Part shown: positions 24,406 through 32,471 of the stretch, piece by piece | How the letters are laid out: every line of letters begins with the position of its first letter | How positions within the stretch are numbered: the first letter of the stretch is position 1 | Virus record (IMG/VR): IMGVR_UViG_3300047320_000285 | Location: 62,001 to 126,000 of that record | Length of the DNA stretch: 64,000 bases | DNA from: a virus | Reading direction: 5' to 3' (one strand) | Position numbers and translations under genes: made by a program | The notes under the pieces: generated by a model | Databases searched by the model: none | The model's input: only the letters and a program-made list of their open reading frames with translations | Told to the model about the DNA's origin: nothing

Positions 24406-25944
24406 TTAAATGCCCGGCCCGTACAGGTTCACGGTGAAGCTCACCGCGTAGCTAAGCGGCGCTGACAGGGTGATGGTTACCACGCTGCCATTGGTGGTGA
24501 GGGTGGCTGTCACAGCACCCAGATTCTGCGCACAACGGAACACCGGTACCCAGTTACCCCGACTGCACGCTTCAAAATCCAAGGCGGTATAAGAGACACT
24601 GGTTTTGCCGGCAGCAATCGTCAGGGTCGGGGGATTATAAGTTTGCGGGATGATCCGCGCTTTCGTCGTCCCGGACAAGAAGGTCGTCCCGACGGGATTG
24701 AGGTTATGAATTCGGCACGCTGAGATACCGCGCGAGTTACTGTTCTGGACTTGGATAACTCCGGTTTTAAACGGTGCCAGCGTACCCGCCCCCGCGGCGT
24801 CGACAACGTCGTTCAGATCCAGTCCTTCGATATAGCCCGCTTTGATGGCAAAGTCTTGGGCTTCGCCTGCAATCACAGTGGCGTTACTCTGTAGCGCGTC
24901 CCAGCCGCTGGCGACCAGCTTAAGTTGATAGACGCTGGAGTCAGTCGGCACCAGGTTGATAAACGCATTGCCCAGTCGCTCACAGGCAACCCGATTCCAG
25001 ACCGAGCCTACCGTCAAGCCGGCAGTCGTGGTGCTGGCCAAGCGAGGGTCGAAGGTGTTAGACTGATACGCAAAATACGGGGTGTAGCCACAGAAATAGT
25101 CATCGAGATCGGCATGCACGCCCATTGAGCCGTTCTTGGGCAGGTAAAACGCTGCGCGCTGTTCAGCGTTGCTCGAACAGTTGGTCCACTTCCAGTCACC
25201 ACCGGTGCTGAGAATACACCACGTCGCATAGTTGCCACTGCTGCCCAGATTGTCCAGCGAGCTGTGACCGTTGTTACACCACGCGGTATAAGGAAAGCGC
25301 ACACCCGACACGAAGATGTCTTTGGCATCAAACTTGTGATTGCCCCCATTGCCAAAGATAATCCCGTCCATCTGGCAGCCGACGTTACCGGGCGCCGCAC
25401 CGGCTTGTCCGGGTCCGGTAATCTGGAAGCCCCGGTATTTGGCTGTGTTCAGTGGCGCGTGAGCGGAATAGACTGACAACGCAGCGGCGCCCGCACCCAG
25501 ATCGGACTTCCATTTAAGCGTCACACCATCGGCACCACCCCCAGCGCGAAAGGATTCACAGATCAGATGATGATCGACCAAGCTCAGCTCGGTGCCCGTA
25601 CAGTCATAGTTGCCCCGCACCAATTTGACGTTAGGGGTCAGAGGGGAGTCAAAGGCGGCCTGCATAGCGGCACCGGTCAGCGAGCTACCGGTGTAGTCGG
25701 CACCGTACCATACACCACAGTGGTAGTCATTGTAAATGGAGCCGGCGATGGCACCGCCTTGGGAAAGGTCAAAGATCTGCTGAAAGTCGCTGGCATCGAT
25801 GTAGGCATTGGCAAAGGTGATGGTCACGCCAGCCGCGGGCTGCAGCATGGCCCCGGGATCAAAACTGAGATAGCCACTCAGGGTAAGGTTAGTGGATACA
25901 GGGGTGAGGCCTGAGAGTTTGGTGAGGGTACTGGGAATACTCAC
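24406..25944 (-). CDS. tailspike-like beta-helix protein
   Basis: The GTG at 25944 has AAGGAG at correct spacing; a more upstream ATG at 25980 does not. The 512-residue product is rich in Gly/Asn/Ser/Thr. It has an N-terminal stretch of repeated strands (PASTLT..LSGYLSF..GVTITFANA by pattern) and a long middle with short strand-turn repeats (FRAGGGADGVTLKW, FKTGVIQVQNSNSRGISACRI), typical of a right-handed beta-helix of the pectin-lyase fold used by tailspikes to bind or cut surface polysaccharide. No catalytic site identified. Divergent in orientation from surrounding genes and just downstream of a papain-like peptidase gene. Confidence 0.75.
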   Translation of the reverse strand: MSIPSTLTKLSGLTPVSTNLTLSGYLSFDPGAMLQPAAGVTITFANAYIDASDFQQIFDLSQGGAIAGSIYNDYHCGVWYGADYTGSSLTGAAMQAAFDSPLTPNVKLVRGNYDCTGTELSLVDHHLICESFRAGGGADGVTLKWKSDLGAGAAALSVYSAHAPLNTAKYRGFQITGPGQAGAAPGNVGCQMDGIIFGNGGNHKFDAKDIFVSGVRFPYTAWCNNGHSSLDNLGSSGNYATWCILSTGGDWKWTNCSSNAEQRAAFYLPKNGSMGVHADLDDYFCGYTPYFAYQSNTFDPRLASTTTAGLTVGSVWNRVACERLGNAFINLVPTDSSVYQLKLVASGWDALQSNATVIAGEAQDFAIKAGYIEGLDLNDVVDAAGAGTLAPFKTGVIQVQNSNSRGISACRIHNLNPVGTTFLSGTTKARIIPQTYNPPTLTIAAGKTSVSYTALDFEACSRGNWVPVFRCAQNLGAVTATLTTNGSVVTITLSAPLSYAVSFTVNLYGPGI

Positions 25945-25983
25945 GCTGGTAACTCCTTGTAAAGCGGATTCAACCATCATAAA

Positions 25984-26003
25984 CGGGGAGCCTCAGCTCC
26001 CCG
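25984..26003 (-). terminator. hairpin terminator followed by TTTATG (minus strand)
   Basis: CGGGGAGC-TGAG-GCTCCCCG perfect stem between the peptidase and tailspike genes; TATG at 25978-25981 on the minus strand. Confidence 0.8.
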
Positions 26004-26018
26004 GGCTTGCTTGTGCGA

Positions 26019-26774
26019 TTACTGGATCGCAGTTACCGTCCACGCATCGTCGACCAGACCGTTGTCGAAGACGAATTCGTACGGCAGATAGAAGTAACCA
26101 GCGTCACCCCAATCTGCACCCCACGAATTGCGCACGATCACGAGCTTACGGATACGATCGTAGCCGACAGCGAGAACCGCATGCCCTCCCATGCATTCCT
26201 CGGTGTCAACGTTCGGCATCGGTACCATCCCGTTAGCCGCCACTTCGTCCGACTCGAACGACGCGTAGACCGTGATCCCCATGACGATCGGAAAGCCTGC
26301 AGCCAGTGCATGCTCAAAGCTGGCCTGATCCACAGCCACGCGCTTGTAGGCGAGCGCGCGATGCTGCAGACCGTCGTTGAATGCTTCCATCGTCGGCACG
26401 TCTTTGAACTTCGCTTCATTGTACGGCCAAAGCGATTCTTGGCAGATCCCGTACTTCGCGATCAGCTTGATACCGTCACGGATCTGGGCTCCGCCGTCTT
26501 GGTCGACGTCACCTTCGTAGTTACGTTCGTTGAAATACACGAACAGCTCCGAGAGCTTGATGAAGGTTTCGCGCTGCTTGTTCTCATCGAACTCGACCGC
26601 GGCGACAATGGCAAAGCCCGTGCAACAGCCGAGCTGGTCTTGGTTCTGGATCGCGGAGCAACCCGGGCGCCAGTCCATCACGTCCGGCGTGTCTTGGGGT
26701 GCGGCGGCGTTGTAAAGGTGGTCACGGGCGTCGTGGCCATCACGCACGACGGCGTATTTGCGTTGTTGATTCAT
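26019..26774 (-). CDS. papain-like (C1A) cysteine peptidase
   Basis: Active-site elements of clan CA family C1 are all present: the oxyanion Gln and nucleophile Cys in IQNQDQLGCCTGFA (Q45, C51), the His in GGHAVLAVGYD (H198) and the Asn in VRNSWGADWGDAGYFYLP (N216), with correct spacing. The usual Trp after Cys is replaced by Thr. At 251 residues there is no signal peptide and little room for a propeptide, so it is probably made active or is a virion component. Transcribed with, and just before, the tailspike gene, suggesting a role at the cell surface or in processing virion fibres; both are inferences. Confidence 0.85.
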   Translation of the reverse strand: MNQQRKYAVVRDGHDARDHLYNAAAPQDTPDVMDWRPGCSAIQNQDQLGCCTGFAIVAAVEFDENKQRETFIKLSELFVYFNERNYEGDVDQDGGAQIRDGIKLIAKYGICQESLWPYNEAKFKDVPTMEAFNDGLQHRALAYKRVAVDQASFEHALAAGFPIVMGITVYASFESDEVAANGMVPMPNVDTEECMGGHAVLAVGYDRIRKLVIVRNSWGADWGDAGYFYLPYEFVFDNGLVDDAWTVTAIQ

Positions 26775-26917
26775 ACTGAGACCCTGTGGAGGAACGAGCG
26801 ATAATGCTCATCTCATATAACTTATTTTTTGCCATAGTAAGGCACCTGTAAAAAACCACACAGACCTAGTGGTAACCTATGCAGTAGAAGTACCAACCAC
26901 CCGTGGAGGGGACTGTC

Positions 26918-27289
26918 ATGATGTCGTGTATGTTCGGTGAGTGTGAGGCATTGCATCGCGAAAATCAAACGATTAGCTTTGCAGAACTCAAGCTCTTCCT
27001 CGAGGAGCGGTGTACTACTCAGGCCATCATGGTGCGCATCTTGGATCGCATGAACCAAGTGTGGGCCACCAATATCGACCTGACTGATCACGTGCTACTT
27101 ACGTATCAATCGTTCCGTGTTGTCCGAGACCCGACCAACGCCGAAGCGGTGAAGATTGAGTACTATGCAATGCCAAGCACCCGCACGCTGCCACGAGGCA
27201 CGCTGCCGTATGCCAGCACGTCGTTGCGCATTTCGTATAAAAAGATTATGGGCGTGTGGTCGGTTCAGCCGATGCTCGCCTACGCTTGA
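26918..27289 (+). CDS. hypothetical protein, 123 aa
   Basis: The ATG at 26918 follows GGAGGGG. An upstream GTG at 26903 in frame would overlap the ribosome site. Mixed alpha/beta, with CEALHRENQ and a strand-rich C-terminal half. No family recognised. Confidence 0.65.
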   Translation: MMSCMFGECEALHRENQTISFAELKLFLEERCTTQAIMVRILDRMNQVWATNIDLTDHVLLTYQSFRVVRDPTNAEAVKIEYYAMPSTRTLPRGTLPYASTSLRISYKKIMGVWSVQPMLAYA

Positions 27290-27322
27290 GGATAACTCCA
27301 ACAAGCAAAACAAAAAGCCTGT

Positions 27323-27357
27323 GTGGCCGCCTCAGGGTTTTTTCCTGGGGTTGCCAC
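27323..27357 (+). terminator. long hairpin terminator followed by TTTTATGCC
   Basis: GTGGC/GCCAC outer stem and CCTCAGG/CCTGGGG inner stem around a T-rich loop; TATGCC at 27362-27367. Confidence 0.75.
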
Positions 27358-27389
27358 CTTTTATGCCCTACGGAAACTAAGGAGATCTG

Positions 27390-27644
27390 ATGTTTGCTTG
27401 GCTTAAGAAAAACCTACTGCGCCGCAAGAATCGCGCACCCAAGTACGCGTCACCAGAATACTGGCGTGAGCGTTACGGGATTGAAGTACCGCCGTATCCG
27501 GATTGTCCGAGCTGCGACAAGAACAGTAACATCATCAGTGCGGGTGACAGTGGCTCGACGGGTGAAGCACGCTACTACTGTTGTAGCTGTCACGAGCATT
27601 TCTTCTCAGGCGGTTGGGGCAGCGGCATAGGGGCCCGACCGTAG
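27390..27644 (+). CDS. small zinc-ribbon protein, 84 aa
   Basis: AAGGAG precedes the ATG. Basic N-terminus (LKKNLLRRKNR), then CPSC and CCSC pairs about 28 residues apart (residues 39-70), forming a zinc ribbon. Gly-rich tail. It converges on a minus-strand gene across a hairpin. Nucleic-acid binding is likely. Confidence 0.7.
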   Translation: MFAWLKKNLLRRKNRAPKYASPEYWRERYGIEVPPYPDCPSCDKNSNIISAGDSGSTGEARYYCCSCHEHFFSGGWGSGIGARP

Positions 27645-27651
27645 CCGGGCC
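27632..27651 (-). terminator. hairpin terminator followed by TATGCC (minus strand)
   Basis: GGCCCG/CGGGCC stem lies between converging genes and overlaps the last codons of the zinc-ribbon gene; TATGCC on the minus strand at 27624-27629. Confidence 0.7.
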
Positions 27652-27658
27652 GAGAGGC

Positions 27659-28015
27659 TTACGCTTTCATTGCCATGGGGATCGGGGCACCCGCGTTGTT
27701 CAGGGACACCGTGAACTTGAAACCCGCGGCTTTCGCTTCATCGAGCAGATGCTGCACGCGTTGCACGAGTTCGAGTTCGTCCCTGATGACGCGTTCAGCC
27801 TGACGTTGTTGCTTCTGCGCTTCTTCGGTAAAGCTGATACCGTCGAAGAGCTTATGGGCAAACTGAATCGCAGCCGAGCGGGGTGCAGCTTGAATGATCG
27901 GACCCAGTGCGGTACCGGTCGTATCGAGCAGACCGACCGCTTGGGCGATTTCGACTACACCCGGATCATTCAAGCGATTGCCCTGCGGGGTGACGTTCAG
28001 AATCGGTTCGGACAT
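27659..28015 (-). CDS. hypothetical protein, 118 aa (minus island)
   Basis: Start at 28015 follows GGAGTC. A helical protein with a central coiled-coil-like segment (EEAQKQQRQAERVIRDELEL) and a short beta tail (FKFTVSLNNAGAPIPM). No family recognised. Like other minus islands it may belong with virion genes, but only position suggests this. Confidence 0.65.
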   Translation of the reverse strand: MSEPILNVTPQGNRLNDPGVVEIAQAVGLLDTTGTALGPIIQAAPRSAAIQFAHKLFDGISFTEEAQKQQRQAERVIRDELELVQRVQHLLDEAKAAGFKFTVSLNNAGAPIPMAMKA

Positions 28016-28084
28016 TATAAGACTCCAGTAAGTAGTTGGGGTTACCGCATAGCATTTGAGGGTATTGGGCTGGGTTGTGTTTAA

Positions 28085-28205
28085 GCGCGGCACTCGCGGG
28101 GAGTGGCCCACTGAGCCGGTTTACAGGTTTGGCCGGTCTTCCAAATCGGTGGAAAAGACCCGTTGGTAGGGATGGAGCCTTGTTCACTCCTGCCTGAATC
28201 CAACC
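28085..28205 (+). ncRNA. candidate structured RNA / leader
   Basis: The 238-base divergent gap contains a run of stems: CACTC/GAGTG (28091-28105), CCGG/CCGG (28116-28136), GGTCTTCC with GGAAAAGACC (28135-28160) and GTTGG...CCAAC (28162-28204) with inner pairs. The second and third stems share bases 28135-28136, so they could be alternative folds. It may be an untranslated leader of the membrane protein gene at 28254 or a separate small RNA. No tRNA cloverleaf closes convincingly. Confidence 0.35.
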
Positions 28206-28253
28206 CTTGGGCACAGTCCAGCGCAATACCCTTTACTCCTTAAGAGAACAATA

Positions 28254-28559
28254 ATGAATCAAACTATCATGGTATCGAATCTGATTATTCTGTCTAACTC
28301 GTTCAGTAGTGCGGGTGGTGATGGCGCGCTGTTCCCGCATGCATGGGCGCTGCTCATTTGGTTCACGATCAGCGCAGTGGCTTTCGTGCTAGGTATGTTT
28401 CCGTGGATGGAGTGGAGCGATCAGCTCTATGCGCATCCGACTGCGAACTGGATGCACGAACACAACGCGCTGTATCGGCGCAAGCTGACTCTCTTGTTCG
28501 GCACAGTGTTGTTGATCTCCATTGTCAGTGCGGTTGTTCCACTTTACTTGGGGTTGTAA
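28254..28559 (+). CDS. two-helix membrane protein, 101 aa
   Basis: Preceded by TTAAGAGAA. Two membrane helices (WALLIWFTISAVAFVLGMF; LTLLFGTVLLISIVSAVVPLYLGL) flank a polar loop of about 35 residues. The phosphatase gene starts immediately after its stop, so the two are translationally linked. No family recognised. Confidence 0.7.
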   Translation: MNQTIMVSNLIILSNSFSSAGGDGALFPHAWALLIWFTISAVAFVLGMFPWMEWSDQLYAHPTANWMHEHNALYRRKLTLLFGTVLLISIVSAVVPLYLGL

Positions 28560-29282
28560 ATGAACGGCCGGGTTAAACGCATCGAACAAAACGTCCAAGG
28601 CCGTGACTTCGCCATTGGTGACATCCATGGGCATTTCAGCCGGGTTAAGCAAGTCTTGCAGTCCGTAGGATTCGATCCTGCGGTAGATCGATTGTTCTCA
28701 GTGGGCGATCTGGTGGATCGGGGGCCGGAGTCCGAGCAGTGCTTGGCGTGGCTCGACTACCCGTGGTTTCACGCCATCAAAGGCAACCATGAGGAACTGC
28801 TGGAAGCCTACACCTATGCCCAGATTAAGGGCGGCTACTACATGGAATGCGGGGGTGCGTGGCTGATCGGTAAGACCGAGGTCGAACGCATGGAATACGC
28901 GGTACGCTTCGCTGAGCTACCCTACCTGATGGAAGTCGAGACGACCCACGGTCCGGTCGGGCTAATTCACTCGAACGTGTTGCGCGATTCGTGGGAGTAC
29001 ACCAAGCAGCGCTTTCTCGGCTGTCAGGATCCCAAGGACTGGCAGACTATTCGCCAGATCTGTCTGTGGGAGCGGGAGCGCATCCTGCAGGAAGACCGTA
29101 CCGTGGTGGAAGATATCCGTGCCGTGGTGGTGGGTCACACCCCGTTGCCGCTCGCCACTGTACTGGGCAATGTGTATCACATCGACACCGGGGGCTGGCA
29201 CCGTGGCCATTTCACCTTACTCGATCTGACGACGTTGCAAACCGTACCACCGATGAAACCCAAGCTGGACTGGAGTAACTAG
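28560..29282 (+). CDS. PPP-family Ser/Thr protein phosphatase
   Basis: All PPP metal and catalytic signatures are in place: GDIHG (D21, H23), GDLVDRG (D50, D53, R54), GNHEE (N76, H77), a later IHS histidine and VVGHTPL, then IDTGGW. Length (240 residues) matches bacteriophage lambda-type phosphatase. These enzymes use two metal ions to remove phosphate from proteins or small molecules. Target unknown; host protein dephosphorylation is the family norm. Followed by a paralogue with altered metal residues. Confidence 0.9.
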   Translation: MNGRVKRIEQNVQGRDFAIGDIHGHFSRVKQVLQSVGFDPAVDRLFSVGDLVDRGPESEQCLAWLDYPWFHAIKGNHEELLEAYTYAQIKGGYYMECGGAWLIGKTEVERMEYAVRFAELPYLMEVETTHGPVGLIHSNVLRDSWEYTKQRFLGCQDPKDWQTIRQICLWERERILQEDRTVVEDIRAVVVGHTPLPLATVLGNVYHIDTGGWHRGHFTLLDLTTLQTVPPMKPKLDWSN

Positions 29283-29291
29283 GAGAACAAG

Positions 29292-30035
29292 ATGAAACAA
29301 CGCTTTGCGCACTACGAGCGCAACAAGCATGGCCGTGATTTGGTGGTGGGCGACATTCAGGGTTACTTCGCTCGCCTGAAAGAAGAACTCAAGCGTATCC
29401 AGTTCAATCCGGAGAAGGATCGTCTGTTCTCCACTGGTGACATCGTCAACCGCGGCCCCGAATCGCACTGGTGTATCGAGTGGATGAACTACCCGTGGTT
29501 CCATCCGGTCACCGGTAACCACGAGCTGCGCGCGATCAACTACGGCTTTGGCTGGTGGAAAGACACGCAGGACTTTAACGAATGTGGCGGTCAGTGGATG
29601 ATCGACATGGCACCAGACGCGCGCAAGAAGTATGCGGAGCATCTGGATCAACTGCCGATCGCATTGGAAGTCGAGATGCCCAACGGCGACCTCAAAGGCG
29701 TGGTGCATTCGGAAGTGTACGCCAACGACTGGACCCGCATGCGCGAAGAGCTGGAAAGCCCCAAGCACGACAAGGAAATCTCCGCCGTGCGCAATCTGGC
29801 GATGTGGTCGAGGAAGAAGTTCGAGGGCGAGAACCCCGAGCACGTGGAGAACATCCACACGGTGTTCGTCGGCCACACCACGGTGCTGCGCCCGCGCATG
29901 CTGGGTAACGTGATGTATTGCGATACCGCAGGCTGGACCGAGAACGGCTACTTCGCGCTGATCGATATGGCGACGCTGGAATCCGATCCCCCGCCGACGA
30001 CGGCTTCGCACTGGGCGCGAGGTGCGCATGCTTAG
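29292..30035 (+). CDS. PPP-family paralogue with altered metal site
   Basis: A tandem duplicate of the preceding phosphatase: its first 78 residues align without a gap. GDIHG has become GDIQG (H23 to Q) and GDLVDRG has become GDIVNRG (D53 to N), while GNHE (76-78), VHS and VGHTT are kept. Loss of the first-metal histidine ligand predicts weakened or absent phosphatase activity, or a changed metal preference. It may bind phosphorylated targets or regulate its active neighbour. AGGAG precedes the ATG. Confidence 0.85.
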   Translation: MKQRFAHYERNKHGRDLVVGDIQGYFARLKEELKRIQFNPEKDRLFSTGDIVNRGPESHWCIEWMNYPWFHPVTGNHELRAINYGFGWWKDTQDFNECGGQWMIDMAPDARKKYAEHLDQLPIALEVEMPNGDLKGVVHSEVYANDWTRMREELESPKHDKEISAVRNLAMWSRKKFEGENPEHVENIHTVFVGHTTVLRPRMLGNVMYCDTAGWTENGYFALIDMATLESDPPPTTASHWARGAHA

Positions 30036-30513
30036 CAGAAAAGTTAAAGCGCGGATTCGGTACAACAAGGTCAAACGGCTACATCGTCTCTATCCGGAGC
30101 GGTTGCCGAAGATCTTCATCTACTCGGAGCGTGGTCCAACGAGTCCAGTAACTTACACCAACGCCTATCACATCCAAGCCATGCGGGTGGAACGCAATGA
30201 AGAAATCTGGGCGATCATGCAGTTACCGAAGGCGATCGACTATCCGGGTCTGCGTGGTCGTCCGTCGTGGGAGAACCATCCGCTGAATTTCGGGCGGCCG
30301 GCTTGGAAGCCAGAACTCAAGATGCTGCTGTGGGAGAATGGTCGACCCTCATGGTCATCATCAGGTACGCGTGAGTTGAAGGTCGTGCCTCGCCATCATC
30401 ACCACCACTGGCCTGATTGGGCGTACGAAATCCCGTTCGATGGACTGACACCAATTCGGGTTTCCAGCGAAGGCGTGTACTTCCCGGCCCTTAATAAGGA
30501 ACGCAATACGTAA
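30028..30513 (+). CDS. basic hypothetical protein, 161 aa
   Basis: ATG at 30028 overlaps the previous stop; GAGG lies upstream. Strongly basic N-terminus (RKVKARIRYNKVKRLHRL), a repeated GRPSW/GRPAW motif (RGRPSW, FGRPAW, NGRPSW at about 71-110), and five consecutive histidines near 125. The repeats could be a binding array. No family recognised. Confidence 0.65.
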   Translation: MLSRKVKARIRYNKVKRLHRLYPERLPKIFIYSERGPTSPVTYTNAYHIQAMRVERNEEIWAIMQLPKAIDYPGLRGRPSWENHPLNFGRPAWKPELKMLLWENGRPSWSSSGTRELKVVPRHHHHHWPDWAYEIPFDGLTPIRVSSEGVYFPALNKERNT

Positions 30514-30845
30514 TGGCACAACGACGCTACGGGAGGAGCGGTGGCAAGCTCCTCAAACTCTGGATGCTGGAGCCAGAGGCACGCTTTAAAGAAACCATGG
30601 ATGAGGACTCCGACGAGAACAAATGGAATCCATGGAACTGGGCCGGTGGCTGTGCCGTGAAATTGCTGATACGGGCCTACACCGAAGAAGATGCGCGCGC
30701 ATTTGCCCAGCAGGCCGCGGGTGATGAACAAGATCATGCGCCAGAAGGAGTACAGGTCTGGCTCTCCCCCCAATACACCAGCTGCGTCGAGGTGATGAAG
30801 TACGGCACGCTCGGCGTTGTGCTGCGTCAAAGGCTACCTGACTAA
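30513..30845 (+). CDS. hypothetical protein, 110 aa
   Basis: The ATG shares its A with the preceding TAA. Basic start, an acidic DEDSDENK patch, then an alpha/beta fold with AVKLLIRAYTEEDARAFAQQAAG. No family recognised. Confidence 0.65.
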   Translation: MAQRRYGRSGGKLLKLWMLEPEARFKETMDEDSDENKWNPWNWAGGCAVKLLIRAYTEEDARAFAQQAAGDEQDHAPEGVQVWLSPQYTSCVEVMKYGTLGVVLRQRLPD

Positions 30846-30888
30846 GATGCGATTTCCTGAAACAAAAATAAGAGGTACGCCGGAGCTG

Positions 30889-31320
30889 ATGATGAAGTAC
30901 CGGCGTCGATCCAAGCGTCATAAGCCCGACCGTTACGAACGCGAGCTGAGTAAGGTCGATAAAGAAGCCGGTATGCGTGGCTTGCATTGGTTCCGTTCTA
31001 AAGACGTGCCGGACAAGACCGGCCGCGGGCGGCGAGTTCGCATCAAGCAGTCGCGCTGCCTGCGTCCTAAAATGGCCAAGCGGGCGAAGTATCCGCACCA
31101 ACGCTTCTGGGCCAGTCGAACCTTCACCGTCTCGTGGGTGGAATCCTATCCGTCCAGTGTGATCAACATGTTCAAAGGCTGGATCGACGCCTTGGTGGCA
31201 CCACCAGCACCGGAACCCGGTCAGCTCTATCCGGTGGCTGTGGATGGTCTCACACCGGATACGAACAAAGCCACCGTCGAGTGGTCGATGAGTTACGGCA
31301 ACCCGAACACGTTGCACTGA
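30889..31320 (+). CDS. basic hypothetical protein, about 143 aa
   Basis: The start is uncertain: ATG at 30889 (or 30892) has CGGAG close by, while 30847 would add 14 residues but has no clear ribosome site. Very basic first half (KYRRRSKRHKPDRYERELSK; GRGRRVRIKQSR), possibly nucleic-acid binding. The second half contains VESYPSSVINMFKGWIDAL. No family recognised. Confidence 0.6.
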   Translation: MMKYRRRSKRHKPDRYERELSKVDKEAGMRGLHWFRSKDVPDKTGRGRRVRIKQSRCLRPKMAKRAKYPHQRFWASRTFTVSWVESYPSSVINMFKGWIDALVAPPAPEPGQLYPVAVDGLTPDTNKATVEWSMSYGNPNTLH

Positions 31321-31338
31321 TACAAAAAGATTGGGCGA

Positions 31339-31346
31339 CATATTAC
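31339..31346 (+). promoter_or_regulatory. early-promoter-like box CATATTAC
   Basis: Seven of eight bases match TATATTAC, in a 70-base gap before the gene at 31391, with a TTCCTTATACT element downstream. Confidence 0.45.
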
Positions 31347-31370
31347 TCAAATGTAGTCCAATCCGAACAC

Positions 31371-31381
31371 TTCCTTATACT
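31371..31381 (+). promoter_or_regulatory. TTCCTTATACT leader element
   Basis: Located 10 bases before the ATG, preceded by AACAC and followed directly by GGAG. It is part of the recurring leader set. Confidence 0.4.
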
Positions 31382-31390
31382 GGAGTCACA

Positions 31391-31768
31391 ATGCCACATG
31401 AAAATCGTGTCTATCTGAGCTGGCGGGGTCTGCCGCTCCTTTATGTCGCTGAGCCGCTGGGCAAGTCCGTGCTCACGCTGGAGAACTACACCAAGTGGTA
31501 TCGGGTGCAGCTGGTGATGCCTGATGGTTCGGTGCAAGACGTGGAGTCTGGTAAGATACTGGAAGCCAACGATAAGATCTCCATCCACGGTTGGATGGAT
31601 CATCTGTACCATCCGAAGCTCCTGATTCAGCTGGCCAAGGATCTCGATGCGTGGACCGACGAACGGGCACTGGAAGCCGCAGGCGGCCGTTGGTTGCGTG
31701 AGCACGATGGCTTCCATGAACTTATCAAGCTCTATCCAGAGCTGGACTTCACCGGGGAGAATGACTGA
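31391..31768 (+). CDS. hypothetical protein, 125 aa
   Basis: Start at 31391 has GGAGTC. Beta-rich first half (RVYLSWRGLPLLYVAEPL, VQLVMPDGSVQDV) and helical second half ending ELDFTGEND. The next ATG overlaps its stop (TGATG). No family recognised. Confidence 0.7.
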   Translation: MPHENRVYLSWRGLPLLYVAEPLGKSVLTLENYTKWYRVQLVMPDGSVQDVESGKILEANDKISIHGWMDHLYHPKLLIQLAKDLDAWTDERALEAAGGRWLREHDGFHELIKLYPELDFTGEND

Positions 31769-32100
31769 TGGCTCTTGAACTCCAGACCCTCGCGCGAGAC
31801 GAAGCCGCTAATCAGTGGGTCGAGAGTAACGTCTCGAGTTCTCTCGCCGAGAAGCTACGTAGCTGGGCACGTGGTATGCTCGACAAGTACGACGCTGATG
31901 ATCAGGCGCAAGTGGGTGTGTTGCTCACCGAACCGTGCCGACCGTTTGACTCGCAACAAGGTGTGCTCCCTTCGCGTGCGCATATCTACGCGTTGATTTT
32001 CACGTGGGACGACGGGCGTGAGCAAAAAGTACTGCGAGCAGCGCTGTACGTGAATGACGCCAACGAGATCATCGATTTCGTTCCTGTCGATAAGGAGTAA
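31768..32100 (+). CDS. hypothetical protein, 110 aa
   Basis: Coupled to the previous gene through TGATG. A helical N-terminus (SSSLAEKLRSWARGMLDKYD) and a beta C-terminal half (HIYALIFTWDDG.EQKVLRAALYV). No family recognised. Confidence 0.7.
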   Translation: MALELQTLARDEAANQWVESNVSSSLAEKLRSWARGMLDKYDADDQAQVGVLLTEPCRPFDSQQGVLPSRAHIYALIFTWDDGREQKVLRAALYVNDANEIIDFVPVDKE

Positions 32101-32105
32101 GCGTC

Positions 32106-32471
32106 ATGGGTCGCAGACTTCGTCGGGCGTATGTGAATTACATCGCCGACCCTCATGCCGTGAAGGCCTTCGTGGAAAGTCACCAAGTGCGCGGCACGAA
32201 CCTGCAAAGCGAGATCAGTACGTTCGTGCAAAGCAACCTGAATGACTGGAGTAACCGTCCGCATCTGAAGGTCGCCTCTGGTTTGTCGGGTCCGCATCAG
32301 GTGGAGATCAGTGGTCAGCGTACCAAGGTCTATCGTTTTAGCATGGATCTGTTGGCGCCTGCCCGGGCCGACAAACTGGTGCCGGATACGCTGGAAAAGC
32401 GTGAGCTGTATTTCTCCACCAATGACCGCGGGCAACTCGTTGACGTGATCCGGGAGACTTTGGAAAGCTAA
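32106..32471 (+). CDS. hypothetical protein, 121 aa
   Basis: AAGGAG precedes the ATG. Basic N-terminus (GRRLRRAYVNY), central helices, then strand-like VEISGQRTKVYRFSMDLL. Its last codon overlaps the end of the converging lipase-like gene by 4 bases, with no hairpin between. No family recognised. Confidence 0.7.
   Translation: MGRRLRRAYVNYIADPHAVKAFVESHQVRGTNLQSEISTFVQSNLNDWSNRPHLKVASGLSGPHQVEISGQRTKVYRFSMDLLAPARADKLVPDTLEKRELYFSTNDRGQLVDVIRETLES

Noticed and set aside
28085-28205. possible tRNA (anticodon-arm-like CCGGT-CTTCCAA-ATCGG)
   Set aside because: The 5-bp stem and 7-base loop look like an anticodon arm for Gly(UCC), but no matching acceptor, D or T arms could be closed on either strand.
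29217-30074. 285-residue minus-strand frame opposite the second phosphatase
   Set aside because: Antisense shadow of a clear PPP-family gene.
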